A stretch of 64,000 nt of DNA. It comes from Streptomyces coffeae. Its GTDB lineage: Bacteria > Actinomycetota > Actinomycetes > Streptomycetales > Streptomycetaceae. A model generated the notes under the pieces. It did not search any database and was not told the origin of the DNA. It saw only the letters and a list, made by a program, of their open reading frames with translations. The DNA is taken from assembly GCF_016741875.1 (NCBI RefSeq), contig NZ_JAERRF010000006.1, positions 62,001 through 126,000 on the forward strand. Direction: 5' to 3'. Shown one piece after another: positions 34,679 through 42,992 of the stretch. The translations under genes were made by a program, and so were the position numbers. Every line of letters starts with the position of its first letter. Position 1 is the first letter of the stretch.

Positions 34679-35242
34679 TCAGCGGATGCTGCCGTGCATC
34701 GGAGGACACAGCTGCCGCAGTGCCTCCTGCGACACCCGGTCGTCCGGCACATGGGCCACGACCTGGTGGCCGGGCTCGCCGACCACGGCCAGGCTCACCG
34801 GCCGCAGCCGCAGCTCACCGGCGACCGGGTGGTGGAAGCGGCGCAGCGGGGGCGGCGGAGCGGCCGCCTCCGGCCGCCCGTACCACTGGGCCGCGTACGG
34901 GTCGGCCATCAACTCGCCCACCAGCGCGACGATCCGGGGGTCTCCCGGATGCTCCGCGGCCCGGTCGTGGAACTCGGCCAGCAGCGCGCGGGCCTCCCAC
35001 TCCCAGTCGGCCATCAGAACGCGGGACGGAGGCCAGCGGAAGAGCAGCCAGAGCAGATTGCGCTGCTCGGGCAGAAGCCATGCGGGGTCGGTGAACAGCG
35101 CCGTGTAGGCGTCGTTCCACGCCAGCAGGTCCCAGCGCCGGTCCACCACGGCGGCCGGATGCGGTGCCATCGCCCTCACCAGGGTCAACAGTTCGCGCGA
35201 CGCCCAGCCGGGCGCGGGGCCGGGCGTCACGCACTCGTCCAC
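34679..35242 (-). CDS. MmyB-type ligand-binding domain protein, HTH missing
   Basis: 187 residues. It matches the C-terminal sensor half of MmyB-like XRE regulators (PAS-like fold that binds fatty-acid-like ligands): MAPHPAAVVDRRWDLLAWND, LLWLLFRWPPSR, ALVGELMADPYAAQWY and FHHPVAGELRL. The N-terminal XRE helix-turn-helix that normally precedes it by about 80 residues is absent, and a stop codon lies 36 bases before GTG 35242. It could be a truncated regulator or a stand-alone sensor. It converges on the export operon eight bases from its end. Confidence 0.65.
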   Translation of the reverse strand: MDECVTPGPAPGWASRELLTLVRAMAPHPAAVVDRRWDLLAWNDAYTALFTDPAWLLPEQRNLLWLLFRWPPSRVLMADWEWEARALLAEFHDRAAEHPGDPRIVALVGELMADPYAAQWYGRPEAAAPPPPLRRFHHPVAGELRLRPVSLAVVGEPGHQVVAHVPDDRVSQEALRQLCPPMHGSIR

Positions 35243-35330
35243 GTAACGACAGTACGAACGTGATCCACGAGCCGTTCAGCGTCGTCCGCGGGTTGTCCGG
35301 AGCGGTACGTGGCGGGGCGCGGATGTGCCG

Positions 35331-36500
35331 TCAGACGTCGGGCTGCTGCTGGGTGGCGCAGTGGATTCCGCCACCGCCCTCGGCCACCGCCGGGATCTCT
35401 ACCTGCACCACCTTCCGCCCCGGATGGAGATCGCCGATGACGGCGGCGGCCTCGCGGTCGGCCCTGGGGTCGCCGAACCGGGGCACGATCACGCCGCCGT
35501 TGACGATGAAGTAATTGGCGTAAGCGCCGAGGAAGTCCGAGCCGCGGCGGCCGATGACGGCCGGATCCGGTTCGGGCAGGTCGACCACCTTCAGCGGACG
35601 GCCGAGCGCGTCGCTGGACTTCTCCAGCACACTCCGGGCCTGGGCGTACACCCGGCTCCACACGGTCGGGCCGCTGTCCGTACGGGGACGGCTGAGCAGT
35701 ACCACTCCGTCCCCGGCGAACCGGGCCAGGGCGTCGACATGGCAGTCGGTGATGTCCTTCCCCTTCACCCCCTTGAACCAGATGACCTTGGTGACCCCCA
35801 GCAGCTCCTTGAGCCGGGCCTCGATCCGGTCCCTGCTCAGGCCCGGGTTGCGGTTGGCGTTGACCAGGGAGCTCTCGGTGGCCATCAGGGTGCCGTGGCC
35901 GTCCACCTCCAGTGCGCCGCCCTCCCCGGTCAGCCGGGCGTCGAGGCGGGTGCCCCCGGCGTGGGCCGTGACGGAGCGGGCGACCCGCGCGTCCCGAGGA
36001 TGCCGCTGTTTGCCGCCCCAGCCGTTGAACCGCAGGTCGATTCCCGTCAGCCCGTCCCGTCCGATGACAAACGTGGGTCCGCTGTCCCGTATCCACAGGT
36101 CGTCGACGGGCACCGGGATCACCTCCACATCCGCCCCGCACGCCCGGCGGGCCGCTTTCACCTCCTCGGGCGCGGCGAGCAGCACCACGGACTCGAACCC
36201 GGCGATGACTTGGGCGATCCCGGCGATATCGCGCTGGACGTCCTCGGCCATGTCCTCCCAGACCGAGTCCAGCGACGGCCAGGCCATATAGGTGCGGCGG
36301 TGCCGCGCGGTCTCGGCCGGCATCCACCGTCCGGCCGGTGTCCGCGCGGCCTGCTGCGCGGCGTCGGGTGCGGACATGTCGTCACCTCCCCTGGTCGTGG
36401 TGGGCTTCCGCGGCCCGGGTGAGCAGGCGGCCGCCGCGGCGCCCGCCAGTGCCGCCGCGGCTCCGCTGCGCAGCACGGTCCGGCGCTTCGATCCCCTCAT
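35331..36500 (-). CDS. Agmatine deiminase-family protein, exported
   Basis: 389 residues of the peptidyl-arginine deiminase/agmatine deiminase fold (agmatine to N-carbamoylputrescine). Catalytic motifs are WIRDSGPTF, TEGG-type GEGGALEVDGHG, DCHVDALARF and the nucleophile Cys381 in GIHCATQQQP near the end. Unlike cytosolic agmatine deiminases it starts with KRRTVLRSG, a hydrophobic stretch and a lipobox-like AAAAAC (Cys26), which suggests Tat export and lipid anchoring. ATG 36500 follows GGAGG. It is divergent from a TetR gene with a perfect palindrome between, which likely controls both. Confidence 0.85.
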   Translation of the reverse strand: MRGSKRRTVLRSGAAAALAGAAAAACSPGPRKPTTTRGGDDMSAPDAAQQAARTPAGRWMPAETARHRRTYMAWPSLDSVWEDMAEDVQRDIAGIAQVIAGFESVVLLAAPEEVKAARRACGADVEVIPVPVDDLWIRDSGPTFVIGRDGLTGIDLRFNGWGGKQRHPRDARVARSVTAHAGGTRLDARLTGEGGALEVDGHGTLMATESSLVNANRNPGLSRDRIEARLKELLGVTKVIWFKGVKGKDITDCHVDALARFAGDGVVLLSRPRTDSGPTVWSRVYAQARSVLEKSSDALGRPLKVVDLPEPDPAVIGRRGSDFLGAYANYFIVNGGVIVPRFGDPRADREAAAVIGDLHPGRKVVQVEIPAVAEGGGGIHCATQQQPDV

Positions 36501-36527
36501 GGTGTGCCTCCGCGTTCCGGTCGATTT

Positions 36528-36549
36528 CCTGACTGAAATTTCAGTCAGG
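36528..36549. promoter_or_regulatory. Perfect 22-bp palindrome (TetR operator)
   Basis: CCTGACTGAAA is followed at once by its exact complement TTTCAGTCAGG. It lies 28 bases before the deiminase start and about 90 before the tetR start, in the only shared promoter region. It is the obvious operator of the TetR at 36638. Confidence 0.8.
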
Positions 36550-36637
36550 TTGTGACGGTAGCATGGGGCACGTCACCGTCCACCCGGGCGAGGACAACGG
36601 AGAATCCGGAAGAGAAGCCGAGAAGAAGGGACCGACC

Positions 36638-37210
36638 ATGGCCGGCCGCCGTACCGCCATCCTGGAAGCCGCCGCCCGATCCATCGCCCAGCGCGGGATC
36701 CGGGGGCTGCGCGTCGAGGAACTGGCCGAGGAGGCCGGAGTGTCGACCTCGTTGATCTACTACCACTTCCGGGACCGGTCGGGGCTGCTGGCCAGCACCC
36801 TGGAGTTCATCAACACCCGGGCCGAGCGCTACACCGACCCCGCCGCCGACCCGGAGACCGACCCCCGCGGCCATCTCGAGCAGATGCTGCTGCTCGAGCT
36901 CCAGGACGAACCGGTGGTCATGGAGAACAGCACCGCCTGGGGCGAACTGCGCGCCACCGCCGTCTTCCAGCCCGAGCTGCGCCAGCAGTTGCGCACCACC
37001 ACCGATCGCTGGACGGACTACGCGAGCGATCTCATCCACCGCGGCCAGCGGCAGGGCACGGTGCCGCCCGAGGTGTCCGCCGAGGACGCGGCCGACCGCC
37101 TCACCGCGCTGGTCGAGGGCCTCAGCAAACGGTGGCTCAGCGGTTCCCTCACCCTGGACCGCGCCCGTGATCTGCTGCGCGGTGCCATCACCGTGGAACT
37201 CGGCCCCTGA
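36638..37210 (+). CDS. TetR-family regulator of the deiminase
   Basis: 190 residues. An N-terminal helix-turn-helix (RTAILEAAARSIAQRGIRGL, then VSTSLIYYHFRDRSGLL) and a helical ligand domain ending VEGLSKRWLSGSLTL make it a standard TetR repressor. The start is taken as ATG 36638, with AAGAAGGG upstream; ATG 36563 would add 25 residues with no family similarity. It probably senses an arginine- or polyamine-derived amine, an inference from its neighbour. Confidence 0.85.
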   Translation: MAGRRTAILEAAARSIAQRGIRGLRVEELAEEAGVSTSLIYYHFRDRSGLLASTLEFINTRAERYTDPAADPETDPRGHLEQMLLLELQDEPVVMENSTAWGELRATAVFQPELRQQLRTTTDRWTDYASDLIHRGQRQGTVPPEVSAEDAADRLTALVEGLSKRWLSGSLTLDRARDLLRGAITVELGP

Positions 37211-37281
37211 ACGCCGCCGCGCGGCACCTGAGTGCCGGGCCCCGTCGAACCCGCCGGGATCTGCCGCTATGTTGGAGCGCC

Positions 37282-37755
37282 ATGCAGCCACCGCAGCCCG
37301 ATCCCGCCCCCGTTCCGACGACCGCGTCGATGCCGTCCACACCGTCCACACCGTCCGCGCCGCCGTCCCGCCGCCCCTTCGGCCCCCTGGCCGCCGCGCT
37401 CGTCGCCGGGCTGGTGCTCGGCGCCGGGGGAGTGGGCGCGGCCTGGGCACTCGCCGGCGATGACTCGGACACCTCCGGATCCGGCCCGGCGGGCGACGCA
37501 CACGCCGCCTGCGCGGCATTCGACGGATTCGACGAGACGAAGTGGGGCGCCAAGGGCAAGGAAGGTGACATCGCCATCAACCGTTACTCCGCCGCGGGCA
37601 CCCTCGCCAACGCGGCCGCCGCGGGCGACAAGCGCTACAAGCCGCTCGCCGAAGCCATCAGCCGCTCACAGAACCGCTACGCCCAGGAGCTGGAGTTCAC
37701 CGCGAAGGTGAAGAAGGACCTGGACAAGGTGCGTGGCCTCTGCGAGGACCTGTAG
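37282..37755 (+). CDS. Membrane-anchored hypothetical protein, 157 aa
   Basis: A Pro/Ser/Thr-rich cytosolic N-terminus (1-35), one hydrophobic helix (about 37-58, LAAALVAGLVLGAGGVGAAW) and an extracellular helical domain of about 90 residues with Cys near 77 and 154, which may form a disulphide. Helical phases such as RYKPLAEAISRSQNRYAQEL suggest a four-helix bundle. ATG 37282 follows GGAG. No known family; the layout is common among streptomycete surface proteins. Confidence 0.6.
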   Translation: MQPPQPDPAPVPTTASMPSTPSTPSAPPSRRPFGPLAAALVAGLVLGAGGVGAAWALAGDDSDTSGSGPAGDAHAACAAFDGFDETKWGAKGKEGDIAINRYSAAGTLANAAAAGDKRYKPLAEAISRSQNRYAQELEFTAKVKKDLDKVRGLCEDL

Positions 37756-37788
37756 TCCGCGGGGAGATCCGCGGCCGGGTCCGGGGCC

Positions 37789-38616
37789 TCATGGCTTCCG
37801 GCCGACCCCGCCGAACATCGCCACCTCGTCGGGCTCGTCGCCGGAGGTGTCCTCCAGCCGCCACCGCGAGCACGAGACCACGCCCGGCTCCAGCAGCTCC
37901 GTGCCGTCGAAGAACCGGGCGACCCGGTCCGGGGTGCGCTGGGTGAGCTTCGGGATGCCGTTCTCGTTCCAGAACGCGACGGCCTCGTCCACATCCGGCA
38001 TCGACGGGCTGGAGATGGTGTGGGACAGCACGAGGTGGCTGCCGGAGGGCAGGGCGTCCACCAGCCGGCGGACGATGCCGTACGGGTCCTCGTCATCACC
38101 GATGAAGATCACCACACCGAGCAGCACCAGCGCGATGGGCCGGGTGAAGTCCAGGGTCTTCCGGGCGCGTTCGAGGATGGTGTCGACATCCCGCAGATCC
38201 GCGTCGAGATAGTCGGTGCCCCCCTCGGGAGCGCTGGTCAGCAGGGTGCGCGCATGGGCCAGCACCAGGGGGTCGTTGTCGACGTAGACCACCTGGGACT
38301 CGGGCGCGATGCGCTGCGCGACCTCATGGGTGTTGTCGGCGGTGGGTAACCCCGTCCCGATGTCCAGGAACTGACGGATCCCCTGCTCGGCGGTCAGATA
38401 CCGCACCGCACGGCCCAGGAACGCCCGGTCGGCCTGGGCGTAGTCGCCGATTCCGGGGTGCAGTCGGCGGATCTGGTCGCCCGCCTGCTGGTCGACGACG
38501 TAATTGTCCTTACCACCGAGCCAGTAGTTCCAGATCCTGGCGGTATGCGGTTTTGTGGTGTCGATACGGTCGGCGATCTGTGCGGCGGAGTCGTAGGTTG
38601 CCTCGTAGTCGGTCAC
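37789..38616 (-). CDS. SAV2177-family SAM-dependent methyltransferase
   Basis: 275 residues. The family's entry motif HTARIWNYWLGGKDNYVVD is at about 24-42, and the SAM-binding loop FLDIGTGLPTADN follows near 75, with VVYVDNDPLVLAHAR as the second motif. These are very numerous in Streptomyces, often next to regulators, with unknown substrates. GTG 38616 follows GGAGG with good spacing. It is downstream of, and on the same strand as, the decayed phosphatase gene. Confidence 0.85.
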   Translation of the reverse strand: MTDYEATYDSAAQIADRIDTTKPHTARIWNYWLGGKDNYVVDQQAGDQIRRLHPGIGDYAQADRAFLGRAVRYLTAEQGIRQFLDIGTGLPTADNTHEVAQRIAPESQVVYVDNDPLVLAHARTLLTSAPEGGTDYLDADLRDVDTILERARKTLDFTRPIALVLLGVVIFIGDDEDPYGIVRRLVDALPSGSHLVLSHTISSPSMPDVDEAVAFWNENGIPKLTQRTPDRVARFFDGTELLEPGVVSCSRWRLEDTSGDEPDEVAMFGGVGRKP

Positions 38617-38696
38617 GCCCGCGCCTCCATCAAAAAGCGTCGCTGATACAGCCGTTGCGCCCCCGCACAGCGCCCAATCTAGACGACCCTCCGCGA

Positions 38697-40040
38697 TCAG
38701 CGCACCGGGAGTGTCTGTTCGCACCAGATGACCTTGCCGGTCGCGGTGGGCCGGGTGCCCCAGCGCTGGGTGAGCTGCGCGACGAGCAGCAAGCCCCGGC
38801 CGCCCTCGTCGAGGACCTGGGCCCGTCAGCCAGCGCACCGCGTCCGCCCGTGCCTCGCCCACCGCGGCGGGGTCCGCGGGCACGTCCCAGACCCCGACCC
38901 GGTCCGCCTCCAGCCGCCGCAGCCGGGCCGGCAGCAGCGCCGCGTCGTCGCCGTGACGGCCGGGGAGCATCGTCCCGACGACCCGGTCGCACAGCGCCTC
39001 CAGACCCTGGGCGGGCAGCGTCAGAGCGTGGCGCAGGGTGTCCAGCCCGTCATCCATACCGCGACTGCGGGACTCCACCAGCCCGTTGGTGTAGAACGCG
39101 AGCAGACTACCCTCCGGCAACTCCACCTCCAGCGCCTCGAACGGCAGCCCGCCCAGCCCCAGCGGAGGCCCCGCCGGCAGGTCGAGAAAGGCCGTGGGGC
39201 CGTCCGGCGGGACGACCACCGCGGGGGCCGGATGTCCGGCGCGGGCGAGACTGCACCGGCCCGACACCGGGTCGTACACGGCGTACAGGCAGGTGGCGCC
39301 GAACTCACCCGGCGTGGCCTGGTCCGACTCCAGCTCCAGGGCGTCGTCCCGCCGCGCCACCAGGTCGTCCAGCTGGGTCAGCAACTCCTCGTACTGGCCT
39401 CGTTCAGCAGGGCCAGCCGCTCCCGGCCGCGATGCTGCTCGGTGACATCGAGGGCCGTGGCGCACAGCCCCACGATCCGGCCCAGCGGGGAAGCGGACAC
39501 GGCGAAGAAGTGGTCGTGATCCGGGTCGGCCCGGGTGCGCCCCTGGAGCAGATGGCCCTCCTCCGCCTGCCCCGTCTCCAGCGCCCGCCGCATCCGTGCC
39601 TCCCACGCGGCATTGCCGGGCCCGGTCAGCGCGGCCGACAGCCCCCGCCCCACCCGGTCCTCGCCCCCGATGCCGACGATGTGCTCCATCGCCGGGTTCT
39701 GCCGCACGAACCGCAGCTCGGTGTCATAGCGGGACAGGGCGACGGGGAACTGGTCAGTATCCAGGCGGACAGCGCCTCGTCACCGGGGAACGTCGCGCTC
39801 CCGGCCGGAGGCTCCGCCGTCAGCAGCCACAATGGTGCGTGATCGCCACCGGCCAGCCGGTGCGCCCGGACCCGGACAGTCAGCCGATGACCTTCACGGT
39901 GGCGGAACGCGAGCTCACCCTGCCACTCCGGGAGATCGGCCGACCACGGCTCCACCCCCTCCAGCAACGCGGCCACCGGACCCCCGACGGCCTGCGCGGA
40001 GCCATGGCCGAGCCGCGGGCGCGGCACCGCCGTCCGTCGC
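38697..40040 (-). pseudogene. Decayed PAS-GAF-PP2C-HATPase phosphatase gene
   Basis: Pieces of one gene lie in order but in three frames. A PAS piece (ALLEGVEPWSADLPEWQGEL, to about 39770) shifts by one base near 39757 into a second PAS (LSRYDTELRFVRQNPAMEHI, to about 39400). At LLNEASTR the frame breaks and the GAF domain and the first PP2C half are missing; it resumes at ELLTQLDDLVARR and GATCLYAVYDPVSGRCSLAR with LAFYTNGLVE. After AVRWLTG (about 38825) most of the HATPase is gone, and its tail GRGLLLVAQLTQRWGTRPTA resumes in another frame to a stop at 38697. At least two internal deletions and a one-base shift make it non-functional. Confidence 0.75.
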
Positions 40041-40049
40041 CGCCAGGGA

Positions 40050-40712
40050 TCAGCCTGGAGAGACAAAACCGGACTCGTACGCGGTGATGACCGCCTGTGT
40101 GCGATCCCGTGCCCCGAGTTTCGCCAGTACGGCACTCACGTGGGATTTGACGGTCTCGGTACCCACCACCAGATGCGCGGCGATCTCCGCGTTCGACAGG
40201 CCGCGTGCCATGAGACGCAGCACTTCCCCCTCCCGCTCGGTCAGCGCGGCACACGCCGACGCCGCCCGGCCTGCGGCCTCGCCGTGGTCCTCACCGTACG
40301 AGGCGGCCAACTTCCGTACCGCGGACGGAAACAGCAGCGAGTCGCCTTCCGCCACCAGCCGCACGGCGTGCACGATCTCCGCCGGACGTGCCCGCTTGAG
40401 CAGGAACCCATCGGCGCCCGCGCGCAGCGCCCCGTACACATACTCGTCGTTCTCGAAGGTCGTCACCACGACGATCTTCGGTGGGTCCGGCACCGTCCGC
40501 AGTACGGCCCTGGTGGCCTCGATGCCGTCCATGAGCGGCATCCGTACATCCATGGCCACGACGTCGGGGCGCAGTTGCCGTACGAGGGGGATCACGGCGG
40601 CTCCGTCGGCCGCCTCGCCCACCACCTCGATGTCCGGCTGGGACTCCAGCACGGCGCGCAGGCCCGCCCGTACCAGCGGCTCGTCGTCGACCAGGAGAAC
40701 GGTGAGCGGCAT
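40050..40712 (-). CDS. NarL/LuxR-type response regulator
   Basis: 220 residues: receiver domain (DDEP near the N-terminus, phosphoacceptor Asp in AMDVRMPLMDG near 54, Lys in GFLLKRARP near 105) and a C-terminal LuxR helix-turn-helix (LTEREGEVLRLMARGLSNAE, about 155-175). ATG 40712. It lies 14 bases after the sensor kinase, forming a two-component operon divergent from an ABC exporter, the usual arrangement for an exporter induced by its own TCS. Confidence 0.92.
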   Translation of the reverse strand: MPLTVLLVDDEPLVRAGLRAVLESQPDIEVVGEAADGAAVIPLVRQLRPDVVAMDVRMPLMDGIEATRAVLRTVPDPPKIVVVTTFENDEYVYGALRAGADGFLLKRARPAEIVHAVRLVAEGDSLLFPSAVRKLAASYGEDHGEAAGRAASACAALTEREGEVLRLMARGLSNAEIAAHLVVGTETVKSHVSAVLAKLGARDRTQAVITAYESGFVSPG

Positions 40713-40726
40713 CGGACCAGCCTAGA

Positions 40727-41941
40727 TCACCGCATCGGCAGGTCGACATGGAGCAGCCACTGGTCGCCGTCCCGCCCCGCCCGGGCCTTGCCTCCCAGGA
40801 GCGTGGCACGCTCACGGATGCCATGCAGGCCGCTGCCACCGCCCGTGGCGGTCACCGTGGCCGCGGCGGTCAGTGGATTGCGCACCTCGAGCCGCAGCCG
40901 CGCCGTCTCCACGGCGATGCGTACCCGGACCGGGACGGGGCCCGCATGCCGCAGCACGTTGGTCAGCGCCTCCTGGAGCATCCGGTAGCCCTCGCGGGAC
41001 ACCGGACCCGGCACATCCTCCAACGGCCCGGTCACCTCGGCGTCGACCCGCGCCCCCGAGGACCGGGCGGAGTCCAGCAGCCGGTCCGCCTCGCCGAGCC
41101 CCGGCCGGGTGGCGGCCGGCCGCCCCGGTTCGCGCAGCACCATCAGGACCCGGTCCAGGTCCGCCAGCGCTGCCCGCCCCGTCTCCTCGATGGTCTCCAA
41201 CGCCTGATCGGTGACGTCCGGGTCGGCGGCCGCCCGGGCGGCTCCCGCCTGCACCACGGCCAGCGTCAGAGCGTGGCCGAGGGAGTCGTGCAACTCCCGG
41301 GCGATGCGGTTGCGTTCCAGCAGCCGCTCGGTCCGCTCCTCCAGCTTGGCCAGCCGCTCCTTGGCCGAGGGCCCGAGCAGTCGCCGAGCCGCCGCCACCA
41401 TGAGGACGCTCGCCCCGGCGGTCACCGCGATCATCACCACCACGGGCACCGGTGCCAGCAGGATGTACGCCCCGCCCGCACCGGACATCCGCACCAGCGG
41501 CTCGACCGCGCCGGGATTGCCGACGGGTACCCCGGCGAACACCAGCGAGAGCGTCGCCAGCTGCCCCGACACCAGCACGACGGCCAGCCCCACTTCCAGA
41601 CGGAGCACCAGCCAGACACCGGTTCTGGCCCGATCGCTCCACGAAGCGGCCGGAACGGCGGAGACACCCGGATCCTCGTCATTCCGCACACGTGCCTGCG
41701 GCCCGGGAAACAGCATCAGCCGCGCCTGCAACCCCTCGGCACGGCGCACCTCGGGCAGCATGGCCGCGGCCAGGACCAGGGGGACCGGCAGCACCGCGAT
41801 CAGTCCCCAGTCGACCGGCGAGGGGCGGGTCAGGCCCGGATAGATCCCGGCGCAGACGAACGGCACGATCGACCCCATCAGCAGGTGTAGCCAGCGGGTG
41901 TACGTGACCGCACGGGCCAGCGGCAACAGAAGACCTGGCAT
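40727..41941 (-). CDS. Sensor histidine kinase (HisKA_3)
   Basis: 404 residues. About five to six membrane helices fill the first 190 residues; the DHp helix RNRIARELHDSLGHALTLAV holds the phosphorylated His, and the ATPase part (about 300-404) includes NVLRHAGPVPVRV and GSGLHGIRERATLLGG. There is no large extracellular domain, so it likely senses an intramembrane signal, as in DesK/LiaS-type kinases. ATG 41941. Transcribed with the regulator at 40050. Confidence 0.9.
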   Translation of the reverse strand: MPGLLLPLARAVTYTRWLHLLMGSIVPFVCAGIYPGLTRPSPVDWGLIAVLPVPLVLAAAMLPEVRRAEGLQARLMLFPGPQARVRNDEDPGVSAVPAASWSDRARTGVWLVLRLEVGLAVVLVSGQLATLSLVFAGVPVGNPGAVEPLVRMSGAGGAYILLAPVPVVVMIAVTAGASVLMVAAARRLLGPSAKERLAKLEERTERLLERNRIARELHDSLGHALTLAVVQAGAARAAADPDVTDQALETIEETGRAALADLDRVLMVLREPGRPAATRPGLGEADRLLDSARSSGARVDAEVTGPLEDVPGPVSREGYRMLQEALTNVLRHAGPVPVRVRIAVETARLRLEVRNPLTAAATVTATGGGSGLHGIRERATLLGGKARAGRDGDQWLLHVDLPMR

Positions 41942-41973
41942 CCCGTCATCCTGGCAGGACGGGCGCGACCAGT

Positions 41974-42016
41974 GTCTCCCCCGCGCGGGGGAGACGGTCT
42001 CCTCCGGCGGGGGATG
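41974..42016. promoter_or_regulatory. Response-regulator operator: perfect plus imperfect dyad
   Basis: A perfect 22-bp palindrome (GTCTCCCCCGC and its complement, 41974-41995) is followed after one base by an imperfect second copy starting GTCTCCTCCGGCGGGGGA (41997-42016), two helical turns on. It sits between the kinase and the ABC ATPase genes. Confidence 0.65.
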
Positions 42017-42048
42017 TCCGCCCCCGCCGCTCCGGCCAGGCTGAAGCC

Positions 42049-42990
42049 ATGACCAGCATCGAGGTCACAGACCTCACCAAGGAATACCGGACGACCCGGG
42101 CCGTCGACCGTCTGACCTGCCGCATCGAACCGGGCCGGGTCACCGGGTTCCTGGGGCCCAACGGTGCCGGCAAATCCACCACCATGCGCCTCGTCCTCGG
42201 CCTCGACCACCCCACCTCCGGTACCGCCACGATCGGCGGCCGTCCCTACCCGACGCTGCGCGAACCCCTGCGCACCGTGGGCGCCCTGCTGGACCCGCAA
42301 GCGGCCCATGGTTCCCGCACCGCCCGTGACCATCTGCGCTGCCTCGCCGTCAGCAACCGCATTCCGGGCCGCCGCGCGGACGAGGTCCTTCAGGAGACCG
42401 GTCTCGCCACCGTGGCACACCGCCGCATCAGGACCTTCTCGCTCGGCATGCGCCAGCGGCTCGGTATCGCCGCCGCCCTTCTCGGGGACCCGTCCGTTCT
42501 CCTGCTGGACGAGCCCGCCAACGGCCTCGACCCGGAAGGGATCGTCTGGATCCGCCAGTTGCTGCGCCGACTCGCCCGCGAGGGCCGCACGGTCCTGGTC
42601 TCCAGCCACCTGATGAACGAGACCGCGACCTTCGCCGACCACCTCGTCGTCCTCGCCGGGGGCCGGCTCCTCGCCGATGTCGCCATGCGCGCATTCATCG
42701 CGCAGCACAGCCAGGCCCGGGTACACGTCCGCACCGGCGACCCCGACCGGCTGCGGACCACCCTGCTGGCCCACGGATATGCCGTCACCGGAGGCGATGA
42801 CGGCCGTTGTGTGGTCGAAGGGGCCGGCGCCGAGCGGATCGGAGCCGTCGCCGCCCGCGAGGGGATTCCCCTTCTTGAACTCGCCGATGAACGTGCCTCC
42901 CTGGAGCAGGCGTATCTCGCTCTCACCGCGGACAAGGCGGAGTTCGCGGCCGCCGCCCCAGCATCCCCGAACACCTCGCAGGAGGTCTGA
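42049..42990 (+). CDS. ABC transporter ATPase
   Basis: 313 residues. Walker A GPNGAGKST near 39, signature LGMRQRLGIAAALLG (in place of LSGGQ) near 138, Walker B VLLLDEPANGLDPEG near 155, then a C-terminal regulatory extension. It resembles bacitracin/lantibiotic immunity-type ATPases (BcrA group). ATG 42049. Operon with the permease three bases further on, and divergent from the two-component system. Confidence 0.92.
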   Translation: MTSIEVTDLTKEYRTTRAVDRLTCRIEPGRVTGFLGPNGAGKSTTMRLVLGLDHPTSGTATIGGRPYPTLREPLRTVGALLDPQAAHGSRTARDHLRCLAVSNRIPGRRADEVLQETGLATVAHRRIRTFSLGMRQRLGIAAALLGDPSVLLLDEPANGLDPEGIVWIRQLLRRLAREGRTVLVSSHLMNETATFADHLVVLAGGRLLADVAMRAFIAQHSQARVHVRTGDPDRLRTTLLAHGYAVTGGDDGRCVVEGAGAERIGAVAAREGIPLLELADERASLEQAYLALTADKAEFAAAAPASPNTSQEV

Positions 42991-42992
42991 CC

